Below, one piece after another: positions 55,023-64,000 of a stretch of 64,000 nt of DNA. The DNA comes from Taudactylus pleione (Eukaryota > Chordata > Amphibia > Anura > Myobatrachidae). The translations under genes were made by a program, and so were the position numbers. Within the stretch, counting starts at the first letter, position 1, and every line of letters begins with the position of its first letter. Where the stretch lies: the NCBI GenBank assembly GCA_031769625.1, contig JAUIMM010000135.1:8049501-8113500 (forward strand), read 5' to 3'. Below the pieces are notes generated by a model. That model did no database searches, had not been told where the DNA came from, and worked only from the letters and a program-made list of their open reading frames with translations.

Positions 55023-56812
55023 AAAAAAATAATATATTTTCTGTGTTTGTGAATTGTGTGCGCAGTAGCCGCACGTGCATCAACAAAGTAGTGCCAAGCG
55101 TGCGCCTGTGTCATAAGTAAAGGGCCGGCTGGCTTGACCGTTAAAGGGTGCTGTAACCCCCGAAAGTACACTCCAGTCCAAACCAAAAAAAAATTATTTT
55201 CTGTGTTTGTGAATTGTGTGCGCAGTAGCCGCACGTGCATCAACAAAGTAGTGCCAAGCGTGCGCCTGTGTCATAAGTAAAGGGCCGGCTGGCTTGACCG
55301 TTAAGGGTGCTGTAACCCCCGAAAGTACACTCCAGTCCAAACCAAAAAAAAAATTATTTTCTGTGTTTGTGAATTGTGTGCGCAGTAGCCGCACGTGCAT
55401 CAACAAAGTAGTGCCAAGCGTGCGCCTGTGTCATAAGTAAAGGGCCGGCTGGCTTGACCGTTAAGGGTGCTGTAACCCCCGAAAGTACACTATAGTCCAA
55501 ACCAAAAAAAAAATTATTTTCTGTGTTTGTGAATTGTGTGCGCAGTAGCCGCACGTGCATCAACAAAGTAGTGCCAAGCGTGCACCTGTGTCATAAGTAA
55601 AGGGCCGGCTGGCTTGACCGTTAAGGGTGCTGTAACCCCCGAAAGTACACTCCAGTCCAAACCAAAAAAAAAATTATTTTCTGTGTTTGTGAATTGTGTG
55701 CGCAGTAGCCGCACGTGCATCAACAAAGTAGTGCCAAGCGTGCGCCTGTGTCATAAGTAAAGGGCCGGCTGGCTTGACTGTTAAAGGGTGCTGTAACCCC
55801 CAAAGTACACTCCAGTCCAAACCAAAAAAAAAATTATTTTCTGTGTTTGTGAATTGTGTGCGCAGTAGCCGCACGTGCATCAACAAAGTAGTGCCAAGCG
55901 TGCGCCTGTGTCATAAGTAAAGGGCCGGCTGGCTTGACCGTTAAGGGTGCTGTAACCCCCGAAAGTACACTCCAGTCCAAACCAAAAAAAAAATTATTTT
56001 CTGTGTTTGTGAATTGTGTGCGCAGTAGCCGCACGTGCATCAACAAAGTAGTGCCAAGCGTGCGCCTGTGTCATAAGTAAAGGGCCGGCTGGCTTGACCG
56101 TTAAAGGGTGCTGTAACCCCCGAAAGTACACTCCAGTCCAAACCAAAAAAAAAATTATTTTCTGTGTTTGTGAATTGTGTGCGCAGTAGCCGCACGTGCA
56201 TCAACAAAGTAGTGCCAAGCGTGCACCTGTGTCATAAGTAAAGGGCCGGCTGGCTTGACCGTTAAGGGTGCTGTAACCCCCGAAAGTACACTCCAGTCCA
56301 AACCAAAAAAAAAATTATTTTCTGTGTTTGTGAATTGTGTGCGCAGTAGCCGCACGTGCATCAACAAAGTAGTGCCAAGCGTGCGCCTGTGTCATAAGTA
56401 AAGGGCCGGCTGGCTTGACCGTTAAAGGGTGCTGTAACCCCCAAAGTACACTCCAGTCCAAACCAAAAAAAAAATTATTTTCTGTGTTTGTGAATTGTGT
56501 GCGCAGTAGCCGCACGTGCATCAACAAAGTAGTGCCAAGCGTGCGCCTGTGTCATAAGTAAAGGGCTGGCTGGCTTGACCGTTAAAGGGTGCTGTAACCC
56601 CCGAAAGTACACTCCAGTCCAAACCAAAAAAAAATTATTTTCTGTGTTTGTGAATTGTGTGCGCAGTAGCCGCACGTGCATCAACAAAGTAGTGCCAAGC
56701 GTGCGCCTGTGTCATAAGTAAAGGGCCGGCTGGCTTGACCGTTAAAGGGTGCTGTAACCCCCAAAGTACACTCCAGTCCAAACCAAAAAAAAAATTATTT
56801 TCTGTGTTTAGC
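55023..56812 (+). repeat. Eleven tandem 160-bp repeats in the hAT leader
   Basis: Units begin TTATTTTCTGTGTTTGTGAA at about 55034, 55195, 55355, 55515, 55675, 55835, 55995, 56156, 56316, 56476 and 56636, with a truncated twelfth at 56796. Each contains GTGCGCAGTAGCCGCACGTG, GGGCCGGCTGGCTTGACCG and an A8-A10 tract. The array ends 30 bp before the transposase ATG. The 70-codon minus frames in each unit are repeat artefacts. Confidence 0.97.
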
Positions 56813-56843
56813 CGCACGTATATATCAAATCGATATAACATAA

Positions 56844-59800
56844 ATGGAGGACCAAACTTTCTCCGATAAAAATAAAATAGAGAAAGATCAAGAACCATTT
56901 CCTCCTAGTGCTGAAGCTGCTGCCACTAGTCATGACATAGACGATAACATGCCATCAACGTCGTCTGCCAAGGCCGATGCCCAATGTCATAGTAGAGGGC
57001 ACATACAATCCCAAATGGCAAAGTTCAGGAAAATGACCTTGAAAAAGACATTTAAATCAGCTGAAGAGAAACGTAAACTTGCCAATATGCCATTTACGAC
57101 ACGGAGTGGCAAGGAACGGCTAAGGTCGATCCCTAGTATGTTCATGACTAGTGGTTCAGCTTCACATGACGATGGAAGCCCTCCTCCCACTAAAAAAATC
57201 AAAAGAGTTAAGCTGGCAAAAGCACAGCGAAGAACTGTGCTTTCTAAGAAGATATCACAAATCCCCAAGGAGAGTCCAAGTGTGGTGGTGGTTGCGATGC
57301 CTGACCTTCCCAGCACTGGACGGGAAGAGGTGGCTCTTTCCACCATTTGCACGCCCCCTGCAAGTGCTGAAAGGAGCACCCACAGTCCACTTGCTGATAT
57401 GCAAATTGAAGATGTCACTGTTGAAGTACAACAGGATGAGGATACTGGTGTAGCTGGCGCTGAGGAGGAAGTTGGCGAGGAGGATTCTGATGGTGATGTG
57501 GTTTGTTTAAATCAGGCTCCGGGGGAGACAGTTGTTGTCCGTGGGATGAAAAAGCCCATCACGGTCATGCCTGGGCAGAAGACCAAACATTCCACCTCTT
57601 TGGTCTGGCAATATTTCTATCCAAATCCGGACAACAACTGTCTTGCCATATGTACCATATGTAAAGGTGAAATAAGTAGGGGTAGGGACGTCAACCACCT
57701 AGGAACATCCTCCCTTATACGGCACCTGCAGTGCGTTCATAAAAAGTTACTGTCAAGTTCAGAAACTTTGGCTAAGACCGTAAGCAGTCCAGGGACACCT
57801 AAATCCCGTTGTCCTGTTGTATCCAAGCGCCTGCAAACCACACCGTCAACTCCCTCCTCGTCAATTTCCTCCTTAGTCAGGATCGGAAGTAGTCCTGCAG
57901 GCCATGTCACTGGCATGACTGACTCTCCTATCCGGGATTCCTCTGGAGGATCCTGCATTGCTACGCCTACTGCTGCCGCTGCTGCTGTTGCTGCTGCTGG
58001 GAGTCGTTCATCATCCCAGAGAGGAAGTAGGAACACCACTACTTTTACTAAACAATTGACCCTCCAACAGTCCTTAGCGAGGAGGATGAAGTACGACAGC
58101 AGTCATCCTGAAGCAAAACGTATAACTGAGGCCTTGACTGCTATGTTGGTGTTAGACGTGCGTCCGGTATCCGCCATTAGTGCAGTGGGATTTAGACAAT
58201 TGATGGAGGTAGTGTGTCCCCGGTTCCAAATCCCGTCTAGATTCCACTTCACTAGGCAGGCGATACCGAGACTGTACAGAAACGTCAGAAAAAGTGTCCT
58301 CAGTGTCCTGAAAAATGCCGTTGTACACAATGTCCACTTAACCACGGACATGTGGACAAGTGGAACAGGGCAGACTAAGGACTATATGACTGTGACAGCC
58401 CACTGGGTAGATGTATCACCTTACGCAGCAACAGCGTCACCAGTAGCAGCATCTCAGAAATGCCAGCTCGTTACAAGGCAGGCTACGCTGTGTATCACCG
58501 GTTTCAGTAAGAGGCACACCGCCGACAACCTCTTAGAGAAACTGAGGGAAATCATCGCCCAGTGGCTTACCCCACTTAGACTCTCCTGGGGATTTGTGAT
58601 ATCTGACAACGCCACCAATATTGTGCGGGCATTACATCTGGGCAAATTCCAGCACGTCCCATGTTTTGCTCACACAATAAACTTGGTGGTGCAGAATTTT
58701 CTGAAAAGCGACAGGGGCGTGCAGGAGACGCTTTGGGTGGCCCGAAAAATTTCTGGCCACTTTCGCCATTCAGCGACTGCGTGCCGAAGACTGGAGCACC
58801 AGCAAACACTCTTGAACCTGCCCCGCCATCACCTGAAGCAAGAGGTTGTGACGCGGTGGAACTCAACCCTCTATATGCTTCAGAGGATGGAGGAGCAGCA
58901 AAAGGCCATACAAGCCTATACATCCACCTATGACATAGGCAAAGGAGGGGGTATGCACCTGACTCAAGCGCAGTGGAGAATGATTTCCGTGTTGTGCAAG
59001 GTTCTCCAGCCCTTCGAACTTGCCACACGTGAAGTCAGTTCAGACACTGCCAGCTTGAGTCAGGTCATTCCCCTCATCAGGCTTTTGCAGAAGCAGCTGG
59101 AGAAAGTGAAGGAGGAGCTAAGACGGAGCGATTCCGCTCGGCATGTGGGACTTGTGGATGAAGCCCTTCATTCGCTTTGCCAGGATTCCAGGGTGGTCAA
59201 TCTGTTGAAATCAGACCACTACGTTTTGGCCACCGTGCTCGATCCTAGGTTTAAAGCCTATGTGGTGTCTCTCTTTCCGGCCGACACAAGCCTGCAGAGG
59301 TGCAAAGACCTGCTGGTGAACACACTGTCAGCTGAAGCGGAACGTGACACGTCAACGGCTCCTTCTTCATTTTCTCCTGCAACTGGGGCTGCCAGGAAAA
59401 AACTTAGGTATCCTAAGCAACCCGCTGGCGGTGATGCAGGGCAGGCAGGACCAAGTTTGGACATCTGGTCCGGACTGAAGGACCTGGCAACAATTTCTGA
59501 CATGTCTACTGTCACTGCATATGATACTGTCACCATTGACAGAATGGTGGAGGATTACATCGGTGACAGCATCCAAGTAGGCATGGCAGACAGTCCATAC
59601 CTGTACTGGCAGGAAAAAGAGGCAATTTGGAGGCCCCTGTACAAACTGGCTCTATTTTACCTGAGTTGCCCCCCCTCCAGTGTGTACTCTGAAAGAGTGT
59701 TTAGTGCAGCCGGGAACCTTGTCAGCGAAAGGCGTAGGAGGTTGCTTCCACAGAATGTGGAGAAGATGATGTTCATCAAAATGAATTATCAGCTCTTCCA

Positions 59801-59951
59801 GGGAGACCAGCCTCCAGAAGGTACAGAGGGACCTGTGGTGGTGGATTCAAGTGGGGACGAGTTAATACTTTGTGAGGATGAGGATGTACACACTGAAGAG
59901 GGTGAGGAATCGGTGGATGAGGAGGATGAGGATGACATCTTGCCTCCATAG
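56844..59951 (+). CDS. hAT transposase with BED zinc finger, intact (1035 aa)
   Basis: One uninterrupted frame from ATG 56844. Residues 1-245 are hydrophilic with Ser/Thr-rich and acidic parts. A BED zinc finger at about 250-302 has C270, C273, H294 and H299 (CTICKGEISRGRDVNHLG). An Ala-rich linker (AAAAAVAAAGS) lies near 375. The RNase H-like core has candidate catalytic D502 in TTDMWTSG, D588 in ISDNATN and E950 in YSERVFSAAGN, with CFAHTINLVVQNFL in the insertion domain. The hAT dimerisation region is at about 915-985 (LALFYLSCPPSSVYSERVF), then an acidic tail (DEEDEDD). hAT enzymes cut and paste with 8-bp duplications. It is similar to ZBED-type domesticated proteins, but the TIRs and TSD show it is still within its transposon. 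Confidence 0.97.
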   Translation: MEDQTFSDKNKIEKDQEPFPPSAEAAATSHDIDDNMPSTSSAKADAQCHSRGHIQSQMAKFRKMTLKKTFKSAEEKRKLANMPFTTRSGKERLRSIPSMFMTSGSASHDDGSPPPTKKIKRVKLAKAQRRTVLSKKISQIPKESPSVVVVAMPDLPSTGREEVALSTICTPPASAERSTHSPLADMQIEDVTVEVQQDEDTGVAGAEEEVGEEDSDGDVVCLNQAPGETVVVRGMKKPITVMPGQKTKHSTSLVWQYFYPNPDNNCLAICTICKGEISRGRDVNHLGTSSLIRHLQCVHKKLLSSSETLAKTVSSPGTPKSRCPVVSKRLQTTPSTPSSSISSLVRIGSSPAGHVTGMTDSPIRDSSGGSCIATPTAAAAAVAAAGSRSSSQRGSRNTTTFTKQLTLQQSLARRMKYDSSHPEAKRITEALTAMLVLDVRPVSAISAVGFRQLMEVVCPRFQIPSRFHFTRQAIPRLYRNVRKSVLSVLKNAVVHNVHLTTDMWTSGTGQTKDYMTVTAHWVDVSPYAATASPVAASQKCQLVTRQATLCITGFSKRHTADNLLEKLREIIAQWLTPLRLSWGFVISDNATNIVRALHLGKFQHVPCFAHTINLVVQNFLKSDRGVQETLWVARKISGHFRHSATACRRLEHQQTLLNLPRHHLKQEVVTRWNSTLYMLQRMEEQQKAIQAYTSTYDIGKGGGMHLTQAQWRMISVLCKVLQPFELATREVSSDTASLSQVIPLIRLLQKQLEKVKEELRRSDSARHVGLVDEALHSLCQDSRVVNLLKSDHYVLATVLDPRFKAYVVSLFPADTSLQRCKDLLVNTLSAEAERDTSTAPSSFSPATGAARKKLRYPKQPAGGDAGQAGPSLDIWSGLKDLATISDMSTVTAYDTVTIDRMVEDYIGDSIQVGMADSPYLYWQEKEAIWRPLYKLALFYLSCPPSSVYSERVFSAAGNLVSERRRRLLPQNVEKMMFIKMNYQLFQGDQPPEGTEGPVVVDSSGDELILCEDEDVHTEEGEESVDEEDEDDILPP

Positions 59952-60586
59952 AGCCAGTTTGTGCAGGGACACATTAATTGCCAGCTTGTTTTGTGGGGGC
60001 CCAAACGAACCAATCATTTCAGCCACAGTTGTGTGGCAGACCCTGGCGCTGAAATGATTGGTTTGTTAAAGTGTGCATGTCCTGTTTATACAACATAAGG
60101 GTGGGTGGGAGGGCCCAAGGACAATTCCATCTTGCACCTCTTTTTTTTCTTTGCATTATGTACAGTTTGGGGCCTAGTTTTTCAAACTGCCATCCTGTCT
60201 GCCACTGCAGTTTCACGCCTAGATGGGTCACGTGTTTGTGCCGCCCACTCGTGTCGCTTAGCATAGTCATCCAGCTACCTCGGTGCAACGTTTTGGACAT
60301 AAAAACACTATTGTGAGGTGTGAGGTGTTCAGAATAGACTGGAAATGAGTGGAAATTAAGGTTATTGAGGTTAATAATAGCATAGGAGCAGAAAAACCTA
60401 AAAATTCTGTGATTTTAGCTGTTTTTATGCTTTTTTAAAAAAAAATACAGATCCAAAACACAAAACCCAGAACCCAAAACACGGAAGGGTGGTTTTGGCA
60501 AAACCAATCCAGATCCAAAACACGAAGAAAGATCCAGATCCAAAACCAAAACACAAAACACGAAAAGTGGCCGGTGCACACCCCTA
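59952..60586 (+). other. 3' non-coding end of the hAT transposon
   Basis: Contains paired CGAACCAATCATTTCAGC / GCTGAAATGATTGGTTTG (60004 and 60049), able to form a hairpin after the stop codon, then CAATTCCATCTTGCACCTCT and subterminal GATCCAAAACACAAAACCC repeats (four related copies at 60450-60560) before the right terminus. Confidence 0.8.
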
Positions 60587-60649
60587 GTATACACCCCTCG
60601 GCGGGTGACACCACGGTGCGGCTCACACTCCCCTTGTGATGCCACTGGG

Positions 60650-61060
60650 GGTATACAAAATGTTGACATTGAAATGTTTGACATCAGGATGTCAACATGG
60701 TCTGAAAGTCACTGTGGTCAAAATGTCAATAGTGAAAATGCCTAAATTCACAATATCAACATGGACATAATGTTGTTATTGTCATAATGTCATCAATGTG
60801 AATGCCGACATGCAAAATGTCGACAGTCCTTGTTAGTGTTAGGTTTAGAAGTTTAAGTTTAAGTTTAGTTTAAGTTAGGTTTATAGGTTTAAGGCTATGA
60901 TTAGGGTTAGGTTTAGGGTAAGGCTATGCTTAGGGTTAGGTTTAGACTGCAGTTAGGGTTAGAGTTAGGGTAGTGTTAGGACCATAAAATTTATATCCAT
61001 GTCGACATTCTGGTGTCAACATTCTAAATGTTGACATTTTGTACCACATCCTTTCTAGAA
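60650..61060. repeat. Fold-back element with TGTCGACATT arms and telomere-like core
   Basis: Left arm has AATGTTGACATTG, GGATGTCAACATGG and TGTCGACAGTCC. Right arm has CATGTCGACATTCTGGTG and AATGTTGACATTTTG. The core (60835-60985) is AGGTTTA/TTAGGGTTAGGTTTAGG-type repeats. Confidence 0.65.
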
Positions 61061-61110
61061 ACTCCCACGAATGTCTTCTGTAAGAAATCAGATTTACCTT
61101 CACATAGTTA

Positions 61111-61299
61111 GGGATATATTTACTAAGCAATCGATTTTCATAACCCTTGATTGTTGCAGATTTTGCCTACTAGATTTAAAAGGGCAATACTATTTTAATG
61201 CAAAACACATTTAATGCAAAGCAAATGCCTCATTTTGCACTTACAATTATTATCTGCAAAAATCGTGGGCTTTGAAAATACATTGCTTAGTAAATACCC
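61111..61299. mobile_element. Harbinger-type MITE with GGG(A)TATTTACTAAGCAAT termini
   Basis: Left GGGATATATTTACTAAGCAA and right TTGCTTAGTAAATACCC pair well. The termini are related to those of the MITE at 10474 (TATTTACTAAGC). Flanking trinucleotides TTA and TTT do not match exactly. Confidence 0.7.
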
Positions 61300-61302
61300 T
61301 TT

Positions 61303-61611
61303 AAGGTGCTTACACACTTGGCGATGTGCTCACGATCCGACATTGTGTCCGATTTCCCCTTGAACTCCCCCCAGCAGTCATGGGCATGATTTGGTGTTAA
61401 AAACTGTCCAATGTGACAAACGATCTATCGTGCCTCCTAACTATTCCTGTGCATCGTGACTGAAATTGTCAGATCTGCCCTACAGCACGGCAGATCTGAA
61501 GATGTGATGTACGACCTGCGGGGATGTGGGCATATTTTACACGATTTGTCGTCACAATGCGTCGGAATCAGGCAAATCGTGTAAAATATCACTAAGTGTG
61601 TAGACACATTT
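61303..61611. mobile_element. hAT-like MITE, same family as 13319-13660
   Basis: Left AAGGTGCTTACACACTTGGC and right CTAAGTGTGTAGACACATTT. Shares AGCAGTCATGG, TCTGCCCTACAGCACGGCAG and CGTCACAATGCG blocks with the copy at 13319. Confidence 0.75.
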
Positions 61612-61901
61612 AGTCTTTGAGTGACTTAAAATATGTCCGAGACTTTCAGTTCTTTTCAAATAAATGTCCTCTCTGAAATGTAAGAATTTCCCAGGTAAAA
61701 TGATTTTCTGTCTCATTACCACAGCATACTATTCTGAAAATGATTTCTTCAAAATAAAGTCTGACACCATGCTAATATACTTTACCGTTGATGTAAATTT
61801 ATATATGTAAGGAAATAGAATATTAAAAGACGTTATTCACACAAAAAGGAGTAAAACAAAGATTTCACTATAAGATTAGAAGTTAAATAAATGTATATAC
61901 A

Positions 61902-62052
61902 CTAAAGTGCGTTTTTTTAGAAGTGGAGATGTTGCCCATAGAAACCAATCAGATTCTAGCTATTATCTTCTAGAAGGTGCTAGATAAATGATAAATAGAA
62001 TCTGATTGGTTGCTACGGGCAACATCTACACTTGTAAAAGCTTGCACTTTAG
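61902..62052. mobile_element. MITE with CTAAAGTGC termini
   Basis: CTAAAGTGCG...AGAAGTGGAGATGTTGCCC on the left and GGGCAACATCTACACTTGTA...GCACTTTAG on the right. The inner AACCAATCAGATTCTA and GAATCTGATTGGTT also pair. Confidence 0.8.
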
Positions 62053-62061
62053 TAATTATAC

Positions 62062-63399
62062 TAGAGATGTGTGCCGACCCCCGTGTTTTTATTTTGCTTC
62101 TGGATCTCTATCTCCTCTTGTTTTGGATCTGCATTGGTATTGCCAAAACTGCCCTTGGTGTTTTGTTTTTTGGTATTGGATCTATATTTTTTCTAAATTT
62201 TTTTTATAAAAACAGATAAAATCACATAATTTGGGCCTGTTTTTGTTCCTACTGTATTATTAACCTCAATAACACTTATATCCAGTAATTTCCAATCAAT
62301 TTTGACCACCTCACAATATTGATTTTTTTAATCTAGTTTAGGGCCAAAAGATTGCATCCAGCTAGCTGGCTGACTAAGCTAAGCGACAGCAGTGGACGGC
62401 TCTAACATGTGGAAGTTCAGCTTCCAAGTTCCAACATGGATACAGTGTGTTATACAGTGTGGGTTGGATACACCAATAGTGCACTTACTGTGACAGCAGT
62501 GTCGGCAGTGCAGGATGCTGGTGGTGTCCTCAATGCGAGAGTGCCAGTGGTGTCTTCAATGCGGAAGTGCCGTCGGTGTTGGCAGTGTGGTGGTGTTGGC
62601 AGAGTCGGGGTCCTGGCAGTGTCCTGAGTGCATAGTGCCGGCAGAGCGGCAAAGCAGGGGTGCCAGCGGTGTCCTTAGTGCAGGAGTGCTGACAGTGTCG
62701 GCTGTGCGGGGATGCCCTCGGTGTGGGAGTAGCAGCATTGCGGGTTCGGTGACGGCGTCCTCAATACGTGGGGCAGTAGTGCTGAGGTGCTGGCAGTATC
62801 CTTAGTGCAGGGTGCAGGGTGCCGGTGAATCAACAAAGCAGGGGTAACAGAGGTGTCCTCAGTGCATGTGTGCTGACAGTGTCGGCAGTGCAGGGGTGCC
62901 GGTGGTGTCCTCAGTGTGGGAGTGTCGGCAGTGTCAGCAGTGTGGGGTCACTGATGGTGTCCTCACTAGGTGGGGCTGCAGTGCAGGGGTGCTGGCAGTA
63001 TCCTTAGCGCAGGGTGTCGGCAGAGTGGGGGTGCCAGCAGTGCCCTCAGTGCATGAGTGCCAGGGGTGTCCTCAATGCAGGGTGCCAGCAGTGTCGGCAG
63101 TAAGAGATGCTGCTAGTGGGGGATGCCGGTGGTGTCAGGCAAGGACGGCATCCTCCTAAATCCTAACTTTCTGAGGGCTTAACGCTGATTGGCTGAGAGC
63201 CGTGACAGACGGCTCTCTCAGCAAATAACTTTAAGCAAGCTCAATGCAAAACCTCGTTATCCGATAGCAGGATCGCGAGGTTTTGCCTCGGAGTGGGATC
63301 CGGGGCAGGCAAGGAGATCCGAGCTGTGACTCTGATCCCCTCGGATCCCAGAAATTCGGGAGGGTCCGGTTCCCGGAGAACCGGACCCGCTCATCTCTA
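62062..63399 (-). mobile_element. Non-autonomous hAT relative (reverse orientation, 1.3 kb)
   Basis: Ends TAGAGATGTGTGCC and CCGCTCATCTCTA, flanked by AATTATAC and ATATATAC (6 of 8 equal). Near the right end GGTTCCCGGAGAACCGGACC is the family's subterminal hairpin; near the left end CAAAACTGCCCTTGG and TTTTGACCACCTCACAATAT match the 3' region of the intact hAT in reverse. No transposase remains. Confidence 0.8.
62480..63130. repeat. GC-rich variable repeat inside the hAT relative
   Basis: About twenty irregular units of 25-35 bp such as GTGTCGGCAGTGCAGGGGTG, CCGGTGGTGTCCTCAATGCG and GTGCTGGCAGTATCCTTAG. The frames across it (62515-62805, 62866-63159) are repetitive and have no start context or domain. 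Confidence 0.8.
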
Positions 63400-63926
63400 A
63401 TATATACGCCTTTATAGGATCACCAAACTCTAAGGGAAATTAGCTTTTTACATGTAAACAATAAATGATGATCAGTAAAATTGACAGTATTGATCAATTG
63501 ATTAAAAAAAGAAAACAATAGAACAGGATATACAGTATGGCCAAAGCTTACTGCTTATTATTATATGAATCTCCATTGATTTGTGCTTTTTGCTGTGCCC
63601 ACCGAAAGCAGGGTGACATTTATACCTTGCTAGCAGGGGTGTCAAAGACCGTTGCCTGTGTCTATTATTGTGTTCTCTGTGAGTTATTTAAGTAAGCCAC
63701 TTTATTTTGTGTTCTAGATACTTGCTTGTGTGTACAATCTGTACCCATGTTCGCAGTACCAGGGGCAAAGCTGCAGAATAAGCCTGGTATAAATCTGGTA
63801 GAGCTGATTTTGGTGCTGGAATCCTCACCTTTTGGCACCAGTAGAATACAGTATGATGACATATATATAAACAATTTGCTAGCATCAAATCTAACCACAG
63901 AAATGGATATTGTAGAAGTGACTGAA
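63400..63926. other. Intergenic DNA, no supported exon
   Basis: An acceptor-like TTGTGTTCTAG at 63707-63717 is followed by an open frame to 63941, but its C-terminal codons come from the MITE that starts at 63927. Not called. Confidence 0.4.
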
Positions 63927-64000
63927 GGGTCTATGTACTAAGCCTAAGAGAGAGATAAAGTGGACAGAGATAAAGTACCAACCAATCAGCTCCAAACTGT
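63927..64000. mobile_element. Harbinger-type MITE, cut by the window end
   Basis: GGGTCTATGTACTAAGCCTA followed by ACCAACCAATCAGCTCC, the left half of the same palindromic family as 4570-4744 and 10474-10649. Confidence 0.7.

Larger units (their letters stand above)
54510..60586 (+). mobile_element. Complete autonomous-looking hAT transposon (6.08 kb)
   Basis: Ends TAGGGGTGAGC and GCACACCCCTA are inverted repeats, bounded by perfect GTATACAC duplications. In order: subterminal hairpin (GGATTTCTGAAATCCGAAC), TATA-like promoter, GTAGT pentanucleotide array, eleven 160-bp repeats, one uninterrupted transposase gene and a 640-bp 3' region. The perfect TSD and intact ORF mark a young insertion. 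Confidence 0.95.

Noticed and set aside
55023..56812. Regular repeat array that might suggest a CRISPR
   Set aside because: Units are directly tandem at 160 bp with no unique spacers, no cas genes, and the context is a eukaryotic transposon leader.
54860..56898. Series of 70-codon minus-strand frames, nearly identical, one per 160-bp unit
   Set aside because: They arise from the tandem repeat; no start context, splice signal or domain, and they are antisense to the transposase leader.
58576..59028. 150-codon minus-strand frame inside the hAT transposase
   Set aside because: Antisense shadow of a strongly supported transposase frame.
62515..63159. Frames of 96-97 codons in GC-rich DNA
   Set aside because: They follow an irregular 25-35-bp repeat inside a non-autonomous hAT; composition explains the open frames.
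63718..63941. Possible missing TMEM176/MS4A exon (frame with a hydrophobic GINLVELILVLE stretch)
   Set aside because: The hydrophobic stretch is too short and charged for a membrane helix, the frame runs into a MITE, and there is no donor or family motif.

Overview
This window reads as vertebrate, and most likely amphibian (frog or toad), nuclear DNA. It is AT-rich and almost entirely non-coding, with split exons at canonical GT/AG sites. It carries a mix of transposon classes typical of amphibian genomes: hAT, PIF/Harbinger, Tc1, Penelope-like, DIRS-like and Ty3/gypsy, plus very many short inverted-repeat elements (MITEs). No rRNA, tRNA or prokaryotic-style operon was seen. The species cannot be named from the sequence alone.

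Host gene: three exons on the plus strand (9529-9754, 14843-14956, 15769-15825) join in phase 0 and encode the first 129 residues of a four-pass membrane protein. It resembles TMEM176A/B of the MS4A-TMEM176 (CD20-like) superfamily. The 3' exons were not found, and everything after 15826 may be one very long intron or intergenic DNA.

Layout: 1-2.1 kb, LTR-like remnant. 2.7-9.1 kb, MITEs, a broken Tc1 element and two members of a fold-back family. 9.5-15.8 kb, the TMEM176-like exons with MITEs, a 414-bp tandem duplication and DIRS recombinase fragments in the introns. 16.4-18.5 kb, dispersed repeats. 18.5-25.4 kb, a complete Penelope-like retroelement with 1.09-kb inverted repeats and a 13-bp target duplication, inserted in a MITE. 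25.6-29.3 kb, a tandem segmental duplication in which only one copy carries a 931-bp Harbinger-type insertion. 31.4-38.5 kb, a 7.1-kb three-gene PIF/Harbinger transposon with an intact transposase, itself nested in a MITE. 42.8-50.9 kb, a rearranged hAT relic split by a degenerate Ty3/gypsy element (45.6-49.9 kb). 54.5-60.6 kb, a complete hAT transposon with an intact 1035-residue BED-finger transposase, a perfect 8-bp target duplication and eleven 160-bp leader repeats. 60.6-64 kb, more MITEs and a non-autonomous hAT relative.

How the parts relate: the intact hAT at 54.5 kb is a plausible enzyme source for the related non-autonomous copies at 31.0, 42.8 and 62.1 kb. The Harbinger element encodes a transposase and two different SANT/Myb-like proteins, which in characterised PIF/Harbinger systems act as DNA-binding partners of the transposase. 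The nesting order of the insertions gives a relative age scale for the region.
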